Source: Ornithodoros turicata (taxonomy: Eukaryota; Arthropoda; Arachnida; Ixodida; Argasidae). From it: 64,000 nucleotides of DNA. This document shows positions 36,804 through 48,807 of the stretch, one piece after another (positions within the stretch are counted from its first letter, which is position 1; every line of letters starts with the position of its first letter). The notes beneath the pieces are model-generated. The model was not told the DNA's origin, did no database searches, and saw nothing but the letters and a program-made list of their open reading frames with translations. The translations under genes and the position numbers were made by a program. The stretch is taken from positions 104,811,962-104,875,961 of the forward strand of contig NC_088202.1 of NCBI RefSeq assembly GCF_037126465.1. Reading direction: 5' to 3'.

Positions 36804-39379
36804 TCAAAGCCGAGTGTCTCTCATCGACTCGTTATTCCCCAACGCAACCGGGTGTTGCCTTTGCGAGAGGTAGCAACAGATAGTAAGAGACCGAAAGCGT
36901 TCTTTTAGTGAAGGTAGACGGGCTTCAGAGAGGAGTGCGTCGTTTGCCGTATATTTAGGGAGACCTAAACAGAGCCGTAAGGCCCGCTTCTCTAAGATGT
37001 ATAGTTTACTCAAGCGCCAGTCAGGAAGAGAAGAAAACAGAACACAGCCGAACTCTAATATAGGTCGGATGTACAGTTTATAAACATATAGCAGAGCAGC
37101 CCTGCGCATACCAATGCGTGGGCTGCAGCAACTATGAAGTATGTTGAGAGCTTTCGACGCCTTAGCGCTCAGGTAGTCGATGTGTTGGGACCAGCACAGA
37201 GTCATCATACCACACACCCAGGTATTTAAGCTGGCTCACCTGACGGACAGACTGGAGCCCGACCCTTAGATCAATAGAGATGGCCGCATCCAGCGGGAAG
37301 ACGAGAATAGCAGACTTAGCCACGTTGAGCGACAGATGGACAGAGTCTAACCAAGTGGACAAGGTGTTCATATAGGCTTGCAGCTTCGCATACAGCTCTG
37401 GCAAAGATGGTGCCGAAGCGAAGAACGCGATGTCGTCGGCATACGTTATGGTGAGAACCTCTGGGTCACAAGGAAGAGAGCTCATGAGGATGTTAAACAG
37501 TATGGGGGACAAGACCGAGCCCTGGGGGACGCCTTTACTCTGGGGGTATGCTGAGGAGACAAATCGGCCGTCTGAACAGAAAAAGGTGCGACCCGAGAGA
37601 AAGTTCGCAATCCAAGTGAGCAGATACGGGGGGGGGGGGGGGCGGTGTCTAGCAGCCTCTGGAGGAGCACAGCGTGTATGACACTGTCGTATGCTTTGGC
37701 GATGTCCAGGGCAACAAGTGCTGAAAGGTGTCTCATCTCCCTTGCAAGGCGAATCTGGCTCTCAATGTTCGTATGGGCAAGCCATATCGAGCAATGAGGG
37801 CGAAAGCCTATCTGGTGGGCACCGAGAATGCCGCGGGATACCACATGGGAGAGAAGTCGCCGATTGATGATACGCTCAACGGTCTTGCAGAGCACAGATG
37901 TTAGAGCGATAGGCCTAATATTGTCTAGCGTAAGGCCATTGGAAGGAACTTTCTTAACGATGACAATGCGCGCCACCTTCCAGGTAGCGGGAATCCATGC
38001 ATATTGAAGAGACGTATTCACAAGATTCAGTAAAGCCGACCGGTGGTTGGCCCACAGAGATTTCACCGTGGCAGCACAAATCCCATCAGGTCCAGGGGCT
38101 GTTCCGGGCAAGGACTGCACCACAAATTCCAACTCATCGGCAGAGACATCGTGGTAGCCCACACAAGAAGAGGGAAGGGCTGATCCGAGGGGCACAGCGT
38201 CGAAAAAAACGCAATGAGAGACCCTTTGCAATTTCTTCAAGGCGCGCCTTAAAATCCGTGTCCGAGAGGACAGTGAGATCTGAGGAGATGGCAGACGAAG
38301 AGGAGCGAAGCAAGGCAATATGCCTATGAAGCGCTTTCCTACGATTCGGTGCAGAAAGGAAGGTGTTGCGTCCAGAGTAAAACTCACGCTTTGCTGTAGC
38401 AACAGACCGCTTGAAGAGAGCTTTACAAAACTGGTAGTTCTTCCAGTTCACATAGCAGGTGTTGGCAAGCACTTGTTTCCATGCCGCCTTGCGGCGCCTA
38501 TACGCTCTTGCACAGTCGTCGTTCCACCAAGGCGCACACGGGGATGTAGTCCGCTTCGTAACGCAGAAGGAGGACTGCTGCAGGGACTGGGCGACGGAGG
38601 ACAGTGTGTGAGATGCCCAGTCTACCGAAGAAAGGCTATCACATTGGGCCAAAAGAGCATCCAGCTTCTGACTCTGCAGTCGGCGGTTATTAAGGATCCG
38701 AGCGGAGGAGTTACGCGTGGCAGAGCATGGAACCATGAATAGTATGGGGAGGTGGTCGCTGTTGGTAGATGAATCAATGGTCTTCCACGACGACATCTTG
38801 GATTGAGAGGAACACAAAGAAAGATCAACAGCAGATCGCGCCAGCCCACGGAGGAAGGTAGAAGAGCCATCATTAGCCACGCACAAATTCCGCTTACAAA
38901 CCCAATTCCACAAGTCACGACCACGCGCATCTGTCTTAGAGCCCCACATAACATGGTGAGAGTTGAAGTCACCACCGACAATAACCCTCCCAGATGCCTG
39001 AGTGACGGCAGAGTCAATAGAGCAGTCTGATAAGAACCCCCGAGGGTAATATACGTTAATAACAGACAGGGCGTCATTCGGCAAGGACAAGTGGACCCCG
39101 AGAACTTCGCAGTCCGGCGACGTATGTGTAAAAAAAAACAGAAGACGAATGAACCAAAGCAGTAGAAACAAGTGTCAGCAGGCCACCACCCTTACCAGCT
39201 GGCCTGTCTAAGCGGTAAGAATGAAAGCCACGAAGAGAGAAAGCACGGTCAGGGGTTAGCCACGTTTCCTGGAGGAGAATCACGTCGGGAGAATAGGAAG
39301 AGACTAAGGCGGTAAGATCAGGAAGGGATGCAAAAACGGAGTAGCAATTCCACTGAAGCACTTTAACACTATCCATCAC
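36804..39379 (-). pseudogene. LINE ORF2: AP-type endonuclease and reverse transcriptase, frameshifted
   Basis: It begins with the endonuclease (VLQWNC, LLQETWL, VGGDFNSHH, SDHLPI blocks, 39379 to about 38700). The reverse transcriptase follows: NIRPIALTSVLCK, GFRPHCS, then LVALDIAKAYDSV (about 38000-37650), the catalytic YADD (about 37440) and the thumb (YIRPILEFGC, about 37060). The frame changes at an A-run near 39128, near 38200, at a 15-G run at 37628-37642 and near 37200. Confidence 0.88.
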
Positions 39380-40714
39380 AGAGTATGGAGCTTGCTACAG
39401 CATCTGCAAGGACATCGTTGTTCACATTCGGCCGGCCACCGTTTCTGTTCCGCTTTCCTAGGGGACTTTCAGACCCAGACCCAGTCTTAGAGGGAGAGGC
39501 ACCGCGTTTAGAGAGAGCGGAAGTTGGAGTCATTTCAGTGTCTATGTCAGGGGAAGGACAAAGAGAGATAGGCGTACAGGCTACCGGGGAGGGGCGATGT
39601 GGAGGAGATGTGCGCACTGTTGGAGGCGTTAGGACCTGCTCGCCCTCAGTGGCCGACGGCATAACAGTGGGAGCAGCACGCGTCACGGACGAGACTACAG
39701 TTGAGACTACATCCTGCAAAGCAGCAGACAAGGAGGCCAGGAGAGTGTTGATCGAGGAAATTTCATCTCTCAGTTTGGCAACAGCATTATCGACGGCAGA
39801 GTTAATCATTTTTTCCAGTCTGTCAGAAGTAGGACCTGTAGTCTGAGCCATGGTAGCGTAGGAGTTGCCACGGCTCTTCAAGATAGCAGCAGCGTCGCTG
39901 CGACAGCAGTGGCGAGAATCCATGACCTCCAACACGGAAGCCTCGTGGCTACGTGCAGGGCAGCCTTGATAATCAGAAAGGTGCGCACCACCGCACAAAC
40001 AGCACTTCAAGAGCGAGCCTGGAGGACACTCGGACTCGTCATGGGAGTCAGCGCACCGACGGCAACGCACCCCAGACGTGCAGTGTTTTGTAACATGCCC
40101 GAAGCGGAAACAGCGTTTACACTGAAGTGGCCTACGCGTAAAGGGATCCACGCGAAAAATTAGTGGCCAAGACTTGATTTCGGAGGGTCGGTTATGACCA
40201 GCAAAGGTGACGATGACAGACTCTGTAGGAACACGGTCTCCGTTTACTGACCTGCTGCACCGGTAGACTTCTACTGCGCCCGTATGCGAGAAAAGATCGA
40301 GGACCTCTAGTGAAGAGAGTGCAACATCTACTCCCTTCACAATGCCTTTGACACATGTCAAATGAGGGGGATAAAAGCCCTCTCTGGGCATCCACCGAAT
40401 GACGATATCCCGAGTAACGACCGGACAACAGCAACATTTGAGGATCGACAGACAAGCCCGTCGCCTCCATACTGGCGCACTTCAGAGATGTCCCTATAGT
40501 TATCTGTAATACCTTCAAGACATTGTGTGAGGAATTTAGGGTTCTTCGCGCAAATGGAAGAGACACTCAAAGGTCGTAGGACAACAGGGATGGATACCAG
40601 TCCATTATCGAGAAAGTGTTCTAAGGGGAATGATAAAATGTCCTGTGTTGCGGTCCAGTACGGGTCAGGCCCCCCGCCGTGCGGCATTGTGTAAGTCGCG
40701 TAAGCGCTGGCCAA
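39369..40714 (-). pseudogene. LINE ORF1, Gag-like nucleic-acid-binding protein, one frameshift
   Basis: Starts near 40714 and shifts frame at about 40390, after which the frame is open to 39369. It contains three adjacent Cys-rich knuckles: CKRCFRFGHVTKHC, CRRCADSHDESEC and CCLCGGAHLSDYQGC. The C-terminal half is Ser/Thr/Pro-rich. In this family ORF1 binds the element RNA. It ends 11 nt inside the start of ORF2. Confidence 0.85.
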
Positions 40715-41182
40715 TCTCCCTTACCTCAGGCCGGAGGAGTATTCCGCCGAGATATCTTCCACCCACTGATCGGTGTAAGTCGGTTCTCCCAGCAAAGCAA
40801 GCAAAGCTTCAGCAAGCGTCAGAACATTCGATGATTTGATTTTGTTATCCTTAACGTCGTTTTCTTATTCGCAAACTCCTTGAACATTTCACTTTTATGT
40901 TGCCGTTCTGCTAGATTCGATAAAGTTTGTGGTTATGGAAACATAGGATCCCGGTAAGAAAGCAGGCGTTCCGCACAACAATCTTTCGAAGGACGGTTAT
41001 TTTGTGTATATTTTTCAAGATGGCAGATTCTTTGGAATAGGAACTGTGGCATAATTAACGGTGCTGGAAATCAGCACCAAGAATTTTATTAAAACAGATT
41101 CTGTGTTCTTTCATTTATTATTTATGTAGTGTTATGTCCCAAAGACGGTCCTTGCATGGGATGACATAACACAGGGTGCAAC

Positions 41183-41257
41183 CACCAGGAAGGGGGTAGA
41201 GTATCGCCCTTGGCGGTGAAACTCCCCATTCATCATCTCACAATGAAGTTGTTGTTG
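41183..41257 (+). repeat. 3' LINE-tail fragment, (GTT)n family
   Basis: GGTAGAGTATCGCCCTTGGCG followed by GAAACTCCCCATTCATCATC and AAGTTGTTGTTG, the same family as at 19083-19172 and 49385-49456. Confidence 0.65.
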
Positions 41258-41463
41258 CAGGGTGCGAAATATAACATATGCCCGTATGAAGTTGCAGTTA
41301 AAAAATCATAGTGCTAATGCGTTACCAATAGAGCAAAATATTTTGGAAAAAAGGCTTATACGAACTCACTAGAAAACGAAACGTACGATTTCGTTTCATT
41401 TATTTTAAAAGGACAATCACATGGATCCCGAAACTTCAGTACCATGAAAGATGAAAGTCACTG

Positions 41464-41623
41464 AAAAGGTTAGCCAGCTGTAGGACTGGAACCCACATCT
41501 TCTGGATGTGTCATGTGTCAAGTGCCCATCTTCTTGAATTTCCCGCCGCTCGTTAGCTCATAACGACCGTAACGACGATGAAGCGATTAAGCCCCCAGGG
41601 CTCTACCAATTGAGCTAAGCTAC
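41464..41623 (-). repeat. tRNA-like repeat interrupted by about 88 bp in the anticodon region
   Basis: The minus strand has the same 5' half (TTAGCTTAGCTCAATTGG) and 3' half (CAGAAGATGTGGGTT...AGCTGGC) as the neighbouring tRNA-like repeats. The anticodon region is replaced or interrupted by an insertion of about 88 bp (roughly 41496-41597). Confidence 0.7.
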
Positions 41624-41772
41624 CTTTTTTTTCTTTTCCACCTTTTATTAACAAAACACACTAGTACACACAAGTACAGGTACGTCACACGGTTGCAACG
41701 CCGAGGGCCATTACAAAACGTCTAAAGAGAAAACTGAATACCTTTTGAATTTGTACATAACGCTTTTACAAA

Positions 41773-41846
41773 GCCAGCTGTAGGACTCGAACCCACATCT
41801 TCTGGATTGCCAATCCAGGGCTCTACCAATTGAGCTAAGCTAACAC
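41773..41846 (-). repeat. tRNA-like sequence with a complete cloverleaf, anticodon GGC
   Basis: The minus strand folds as a full tRNA: acceptor GTTAGCT/AGCTGGC (with G-U pairs), D arm GCTC...GAGC, anticodon stem CTGGA/TCCAG with loop TTGGCAA, and T arm GTGGG TTCGAGT CCTAC. Anticodon GGC would be Ala, but that isoacceptor is normally absent in eukaryotes. Three diverged copies sit nearby with shared 3' extensions, so a SINE-type tRNA relic is more likely than a working gene. Confidence 0.6.
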
Positions 41847-41881
41847 GCCTTCTCAGCGACTTCCAGGGCGCGTCATCTGAA

Positions 41882-42080
41882 GCTTAGCTCAATTGGTAGA
41901 GCCCTGGACCGGCAATCCAGAAGATTTGGGTTTGAGTCCTACAGCTGGCTAACCTTTTCAGTGACTTTCATCGTTAATTTCTTAGGCAAATTGAGGCCTT
42001 GTATGCATTTGTCCCTTGTATGTTGTTCCAGCCTCAGAACATCAATTCTTTCATGTTCAACAGTTACCGCCTGCGTCGAC
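41882..42080 (+). repeat. tRNA-like repeat with shared 3' tail, copy A
   Basis: A tRNA-like head (anticodon loop CCGGCAA) is followed by a tail starting CTTTTCAGTGACTTTCATC and ending at CAATTCTTTCATGTTCA. The same unit recurs at 42197-42390. Confidence 0.75.
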
Positions 42081-42196
42081 CCCGTTGTATGAATACGTGT
42101 ATGAGTGAGCAAAAATGTAAGAGTGAAAGGAAGATGGGTGAGAGAGAGTGGCTGGTTTGTCCCTTCAGATGACGCACCCTGGAAGTCGCCGAGAAG

Positions 42197-42390
42197 GCGT
42201 GTTAGCTTAGCTCAATTGGTAGAGCCATGGACCGGCAATCCAGAAGATGTGGGTTTGAGTCCTACAGCTGGCTCACCTTTTCAGTGACTTTCATCTTTCA
42301 TCGTTAATTTCTTAGGCAAATTGAGGCCTTGTATGCATTTGTCCCTTCTATGTTGTTCCAGCCTCAGCACATCAATTCTTTCATGTTCAG
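42197..42390 (+). repeat. tRNA-like repeat with shared 3' tail, copy B
   Basis: Nearly identical to copy A over about 190 bp, including the tail. Together with the inverted copies at 41464-41846 it forms a mixed direct and inverted cluster. A 25-30 bp flank (CGACTTCCAGGG type) is shared in inverse orientation between 41850-41883 and 42164-42200. Confidence 0.75.
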
Positions 42391-42399
42391 TACCATGTT

Positions 42400-43730
42400 A
42401 TTTCCCGGTGATCTCTCACAAGGGCAGCGGTAGCCCCAAGTGAATGGGTCGTGTATGTGCTGAGCAATCTGGTGAAATGCATCAGATTGCGGACGTCCCT
42501 GCCCACAAGAGCCCACGAAACCGTCACGGGTAATTACGAAAGCACGTCTTCTCGCACAGCTGATCGGGGGGCGTCGGGAACGCGAGCGCCGGCTATGACG
42601 GGATCGTCGGAATCGGAAGGCGATGTCGCTTTGCTTGCAAGCAATTCTGCAAGCAAATCAAATCTTGCAAGCAAAGTACAGCAGTGATGAAATTGTGCTA
42701 TATAATGACTCTTACTCCATTTACCCTCTGCCACTCCATCCTGTCGGAAGTGATGGTGCAAGGCAGTGCGAGCGAACCGTCCGATGACACTTTTGTATAC
42801 GCTTCACACTTCATCGCTTGTGATTGTGCACAGTTCAGGCAAGCGTTTTTATCGTTGTCCAATGGAAGGTGAAAGACGCCTCTGGTGTCCCAGTGAAGCC
42901 TGAGGACCACCTGTGATGTAGTTCATGTAGTTCTGCTAGCTAGGTGTCAGATGTATTTGACGTGCGTCTGCGGACGGAGCTGGTATACGCTACGCACCCA
43001 TCTTTTGTCGCGGTGACAGCTGTGATAACTGCCGAAAGAAGGGATACGTTCGCGTGGGCACCCGCAGAGGTGAGAAGAAATCAGGCTCATAAACTAATTA
43101 ACGTTAACACACACAATTTAATATTTACACAATGCAGTATGGTGGCAATTAATGATAAAACATACAGAAATAATAGCAACGAATATTGCAAAAATAACCG
43201 AATACACCCAGTGTCTAGAACTTTGACCCACGCCTCGACAAGAATAGATTGACCATGACGTCACGAGGACCTGACGACACAGACGTGCTTCCTCAGGCCA
43301 TAGACACGGAAGATGGCTGAGGCTGAGGCTTACAGTCCGGCTCTCCGGGTTCAGGATTCGATTGCCGCTTCCATCGATCTTCCTCATCCTCGGTTTCTGC
43401 TCGTTGTCCACGACCCGAGTCTAGTGGCAGCGGCGACGGTTGGCTAGAGCGACCGGCCTATACAATCCTGCATATTGAGTCTGAGTCCCTGGAGTTCAGC
43501 AGCCGCCTTCGTCTGCCCGTCCGCTTCTCCTCGTCGTCGGGTGCCCCTCGTCGGTCAGTCACGAACTCACGGTACCTGGGTGCTCCCAGCCTCAGCTTCG
43601 GTAGTCCAGGTAAGCGCAGATGGAAGATGACGTCGGCTACAATCCCGATCGAGGCTGGATCCGTGGGCCGCCGTTGCCGATCTCCCTCCAAGCAGAGCAA
43701 CGCAGACTCTCCTGACTGCTCAACGTGTAC
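42400..43730. other. Stretch without a supportable gene
   Basis: Short frames only. Low-complexity Ser-rich frames at 42451-42687 have no recognisable domain. Confidence 0.45.
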
Positions 43731-43732
43731 CC

Positions 43733-43937
43733 GGTACCACCCACCATGTCATCACTCAGTGCAAGAAGTTCTCCAAAGAACGTGAACAATTAGACAAGGA
43801 ACTAAGAAAGCTTAGTCACACGCCTCTCACCTTTGCCAAGATAATGGGCAATTGGAATACAAGCTCAGACCGAAAAATTGCACTCAGTGTGCTGTGTGAC
43901 TTCCTCAAAGAAACGCAAATCGTGCAGAAATATTAGG
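43733..43937 (+). pseudogene. C-terminal fragment of a LINE ORF2
   Basis: The frame contains THHVITQCKKFSKEREQL and a tail ALSVLCDFLKETQ ending in a stop. This matches the typical C-terminus of arthropod LINE ORF2 proteins (H...C..F..ER..L, then ALxxLxxFLxxT). It is a 5'-truncated relic. Confidence 0.65.
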
Positions 43938-45960
43938 ACAGGTCCACTGAAGAAGAAACTCCGCATGTTGACAATCAGCAGATAGATCCAAAGTGCAAAG
44001 GACGATCCTCCTGCGATCTATAAATGTAATAATCAACAAGCTACCTAATCCAGCTAACCCCCTCCCCCCAGCCGACATACAAGCGAAGAAGAGGAACATA
44101 CTCCTCAACTAAAAGAAATGGAGCAGCAGACCCCAAACTCGGGCGTCACCAAGCTCCAAAACGCAGCTACTTCTACTCTCTACTACTACCGATCTCCCTC
44201 CAGGCCTCCACCCGGGCTCCCGCTCTCGTCCTCGAGGTCGTCCCCTGGCTCGGCTGTACTTGCTGGCTTCGACTCCGCTCCCGGCTCTGACTCTCCTGCT
44301 TCCTTGACGTCACACGGCGGCTAATAAGCTACTGTTCATCCTTCGTCGCACGAGCCTCGTGACATGTCCTGGCCAATCATACGTCACGACCTCCAAAACC
44401 AGACAGCACTAACGCATACACAAAACGCGACGGACAAACAATTCGCAGAAACGACACCACACAAACAAAAGAATAAACAGTCAAAATCTGTTGACGCACT
44501 CCAGCCCCAAGGAAACTCACTTTCACGGCAAAGATGACCACTATACAAAAGATCAATTCATACAAGGACGACAGACGTATTGGGTGCGCCATAGATTAAC
44601 AGAACAAAGAAGGGGCTATGAACCGACCAGCGTCCCTGAGTGCAATAGTAATACTTTCACAAAAATACCACGCAATGTTTTATGGAATCGATGCACTAAA
44701 ATTATTTTGAACGTCACACAGCAGCATGCGTCTTCTTGAGCCACTAGGTACATGGCAGTGATTTCGAATATCGCAACAAACGTTACGGGGAGTGGGAAGG
44801 TATGAGGAGTGCAGATTAGTCACTGTCGGCTGGTGTTCTACCTGTCCAACATGCCGTGCACGCACTCTTGCTTCCAGACACGAATAATGAATAAAATCCT
44901 AGGGGAAAGTGCGGCATAGTGGACTGTCTTATATTTTTTTGCGGGGAAGTCGTTCGAGATAAGCCTAAAACAAACGCTAACCTGCATGTCGGCGGTTTCC
45001 ATTCGCTCATGGAACAATGTGGGCACAGTCGGGCTTTACCCGCTTTCTTTTTGCAGCCAGCCCCATACGGATTTGCAATAAATCCGCTTTCACACACGCT
45101 TCGTCGGCAAAATACGAGGTACAAAGGTGCCGAACGCGCAATCCCTCTGCCTCGACAGAAAGCCTGCCGGCGATTGCTGCTTGCTGTTTTCGCTGGTGTC
45201 CCTGTCCTTGGGCCCGAGAAATGCCAATTCTGGATTAGGCTCAGACAGTTTTTGCACACAACGTTGGTGCAGTTAGGTTGACATGTTGAAAACGAGTTGA
45301 ACTTGATTAGAGTTTTCAGTTCTGAGTTCATCATAAACAGCACCATAGGTCTCATTGTGCCCTGAACAACACGGAGCGCTCAACCCTCACAAGCCCGTCA
45401 CAATCTTACAAACCACCTTCACGCCAATGGACCATTTCCGACAACGCGTATACGCATGCCCAGCCCTTGCGTCCGCCATCTTTGAGTAGAAAACATCACT
45501 ATGGACCCACCTGCGGGCGACTGTCATGTTCATTGGGGGAGATAATCGGTTTCAAGGTTACGCGGACGTTTGAGGTCTACATTTGAGAACTCTTTGTACT
45601 TGAAATGAGCACAATGCGCTTTCACTCTTTCCGCATTCTCCTTCCAATCTTCGCTTGCTACTTTCCCATGCAACGTGCCAGTCCGAAAAGCGTCACCACG
45701 TTTATTGGGGGTGAAAGGCACGGCGTTCGACATTCCGCCGCCAGGGGCGACGCGAATATGAAAATGGTCCACTGCCGTCTGTGTCGTCGCCGTTCTAAGT
45801 TCCACACTTCAACAAATTTTCGTACACGCCCTTTTTCAGGTGACGTGTGATCCATGTGGCACATTTAAGCCCTCGCTCGAGCCATCACAACCTATGTCAC
45901 CAGGTGCAGTTTAGTCTTATTTCCCGCAGACGTGTTCTTTCGCTTATTGCGCACGGTGGT
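43938..45960. other. Stretch without a supportable gene
   Basis: Frames of 179 codons (45355-44816, minus) and 91 codons (45805-45530, minus) are open but match no family I recognise and show no splice context. Confidence 0.4.
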
Positions 45961-45961
45961 T

Positions 45962-46032
45962 GCGTCTACTGAAACAGCACTGCCAGCAGGTGCAGAGGCC
46001 GCTGTTAGGGGCAGCACTTGCTTGTTTAGTAG
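45962..46032. repeat. 71-bp palindromic-ended repeat (GTCTACT...AGTAGAC)
   Basis: Ends GTCTACTGAAACA and TGTTTAGTAGAC are inverted. The same ends occur at 50226-50298 in the Harbinger-like element, suggesting related MITE termini. Confidence 0.55.
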
Positions 46033-46339
46033 ACGTGTTTCGGTCTCCGCTGAGATGACGGCTGCGCTGCAGACGACGAGTAGGCGTAGTTCTCGAGGAA
46101 GATGAAGAGCTTTGCCTGGATGGTGTGGTTTTCACAGTCAATATAAAATAGACGATTGAGCAAGAAGCTGAGGACCTGTATGCAAATGTGTATCCAAATG
46201 TATTACAATGTAAAACTATGTCTCGTATGAAAATAAAGAAGCCATTGTGCTGCACCTCAAATACCATTTCTTCCCCCCGCGATTCCAGTACGTTCCTGCC
46301 AGTGGCATAGCCAAAACTCCAAGATTGGGGGGGCTCGTT

Positions 46340-46365
46340 ACCCCCCCCCCCCACACACACACGCA
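46340..46365. repeat. Poly-C/(CA)n microsatellite
   Basis: A run of 14 C followed by alternating CA. Confidence 0.8.
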
Positions 46366-46558
46366 CCTGATATCCTGGGGACGCTCACACACTCATACTT
46401 GTGCATTGTTAGGAACACACGTCCGAAGTCCCTTCGATGTTCCAACTTCTTCCCCTCCCTCCTCATCTTTTCCACCCATGGGTTGCACCACCCATCCCCA
46501 CAGAGGCTCCGGCCTGAAGCCTAATTAGTTATTCGTGGTTGGGAAGGTACATATTTCT

Positions 46559-47722
46559 TTAGTTGCTCCGCGTGAGCTCTTCTGAGGAAGGTGTTGTCGT
46601 GATTTCCAACGACGTATAGACGTCTTGGATTTTGTTGCGGATGTCATACTGACCTTTGTATGGATTCGTGAGCTTGCCCTTTCGTACATGCGTTCGAAGC
46701 AGTACTGGACCTCCGATAGCGTAGTCGGCTGGCTTTCTGTGGACGTTGACTTTCTGCATCTGACACGTTTGTGATGTTTGTAGCAATGCTCTGGCTTGTT
46801 CCCTAATGTGTTCAACGCTTTCGTCTTGCGATACGAGTGCCAGGTCGCTTTCCGAGAGTATGGTGAGTTCCCGAGGTCTTATAGGGTCGTAGCCATATAG
46901 TACGTGGAATGGTGAGCGCTGTGTTGTCGAATGGGGAGTTGCATTTATTTGAAACAGTATTGGTGCAATATGTTGTTCCCAATCTTGTTGTGAGGACTGA
47001 CTACTTGTATGGTTGGCTGCTCTTGTGAGTACTTGCAGAATAGAACGGTTGTATCTCTCGACGAGACCGTTTGAGCGAGCCAGGTATAATGGTACTGTCA
47101 ACGTGTGCGTTATTCCGTGGGATTCGAAAAACTCCCTAGTGGTGTTGCTAGTGTAGGCGCCGTCACCGTCTGAAATCACTGCTTCAGATTGCCCGTACTT
47201 GTATATTATGTCGTTTTTTAGGAACTCAATGACGGGTATCGATGCCTTTGATGGAACAGGCTTGGCTAGAACGTATCTTGTGGAGAGATCCACGGCGGTG
47301 ATGAGGTACCGGTTAGCACTGCCTTTGTTGATGGGTCCTATGTGATCCATAGAAACTACTGCGAATGGTCTGTCGGGAATCTCTCGGAAGTGTAGTTGTC
47401 CTGTTGGTTGGTTGGTTCTGTGGTTTGTGGTTTGGCAGGTTTCGCAGCTGCGAACGTACTCTAAGACATCTGCGTGCAATCCAGGCCAGTGGTATTTTCC
47501 TGCTATCATAGACACAGTTCTTTTTGGGTCCATGTGGCCGTGTTCGTCATGATAGAGACGAATAATGATGTCCCTCAGTAACAGTGGTAGCGCGATGACC
47601 AGTTTTTCTTTACCTTTGTTCCGAAGTACGCGTATCAGTATTTCTTCTTCTAGGACATAGTCTTTAACGATCCTGTTGTCGCTCCTTGTGAGGGATGTCT
47701 GTGGTTTTCTGAGGGTTTCCAT
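46559..47722 (-). pseudogene. Gypsy integrase
   Basis: 387-codon frame with an H2C2 zinc finger (HDEHGH...CETCQ), the DDE core (SMDHIG, VISDGDGAY, GLVERYNR) and a C-terminal YKGQYDI segment resembling the GPY/F module. The frame itself is open, but the rest of pol is broken. Confidence 0.88.
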
Positions 47723-47743
47723 GATGAGTGCCGATTCCGGGTC

Positions 47744-48792
47744 TTAAAGCTGAGCGTTTTTGAGTTTGAAGTTCTCAGCGCGCACGGTGACAAGGGCAAC
47801 GATGCTTCCCGGAAGCCTTGACAAGGCATCGGCTACTACATTTTGTTTTCCTTTCTTGTGCTTGATAGTGAAGTTGAAGTCGCCGAGGTCCAGTGCAACT
47901 CTTGCAAATCGTCGAGAAACGGTTGCTTTAGAGGCTAAGTGCATTGCAGTCCAGTTATCTGTGTATATAGTGAAGCTCGGGAGACCCTGTAAATAAAGTC
48001 GGAAACGTTCAGTTATAGCCCAGTGTATGGCCAGTGATTCTAGCTCGTTCGCATGACGTACTCTGTCCTGTGCAGGAACGAGTCTGCTGGCAAATGCCAC
48101 GGGTCGTTCATTGGATCCGTGTTTCTGGCAAAGTGCCGTCACCGCAAGCGCACCGGTACCGCGCCGAAAGCGTCACAGGAAGCGTCAACATAGAGGATTG
48201 TTTCTTTGAATGGGTCGAAGAACGCTAGTATTGGTGGATTCTTGATGCAGGATTTTAGTGTGTCTAAGGAGCGCTGGCATTGTTCAGTCCATTGGAATTT
48301 CACACTTACTTTGGTGAGTTCAGTGAGTGGTTTTGCAACTTCTGCAAATCCTTTTATGTACTTCCTGTAGTACCCGGCTAATCCAAGGAATGATCGAACT
48401 TCTTTGGCGTTCTTGAAGGATGTGTATTTGTCGATGTCTGCTGTTCTGGAAGGGTCTGGGGTTACGCCGTTGTTAGAAACGATCCTCCCGAGGAAAGATA
48501 TCTCTGTCTTGAGAAATTCGATTTTTTTATGTCGACTTTAAGGCCTACTTGAATCAATCGCTTAAGGACAAGATCGACAACTTCAATGTTTCTCTCTGCG
48601 TCAACAGTGTGGATGCATATGTCGTCCATGTAGAGTACAAGTTCTTCTGACCATTTGAACTCCTCGAAGTATTTTTCCATGGCAGCTTGCATTGTAGCTG
48701 GAGCGTTGCACAAGCTGAAACTCATTCTGTTGTACTGAAAGTGCTCATCCTGCGTGACGAATGCAGTCTTGTGCCGGTCCTCTTTGCGAATA
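47744..48792 (-). pseudogene. Gypsy reverse transcriptase catalytic core and RNase H
   Basis: After the LINE insertion the RT resumes (FVTQDEHFQYNRMSFSLCNA) with the catalytic YMDD box at about 48640-48630. The connection and RNase H domain (YTDNWTAMHLAS, HKKGKQNVVADALSR) run to 47744. Frame breaks near 48500 and 48140. Confidence 0.8.
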
Positions 48793-48807
48793 GGTATGTA
48801 GGTATGT

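Larger units (their letters stand above)
35590..40835 (-). mobile_element. I-superfamily LINE, nearly full length, frameshifted
   Basis: Two-ORF non-LTR retrotransposon with its 5' end near 40835 and its 3' end near 35590, just upstream of the membrane-protein gene and in the same orientation. It encodes a zinc-knuckle ORF1 and an ORF2 with endonuclease, reverse transcriptase and RNase H. This order with RNase H is typical of the I/LOA group. Boundaries are approximate, since no target duplication was identified. Confidence 0.85.

Noticed and set aside
41773..41846. Functional tRNA-Ala gene (anticodon GGC)
   Set aside because: The fold is good, but the anticodon is atypical for eukaryotes, and neighbouring degenerate copies share 3' tails, so I listed it as a tRNA-like repeat.
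44816..45355. 179-codon minus-strand frame, Cys-rich
   Set aside because: No ordered Cys spacing of a known domain and no flanking gene structure; possible TE relic only.
45530..45805. Possible THAP-like domain on the minus strand
   Set aside because: HCAHF and a following LK only loosely resemble the C2CH end; the first Cys pair is absent.
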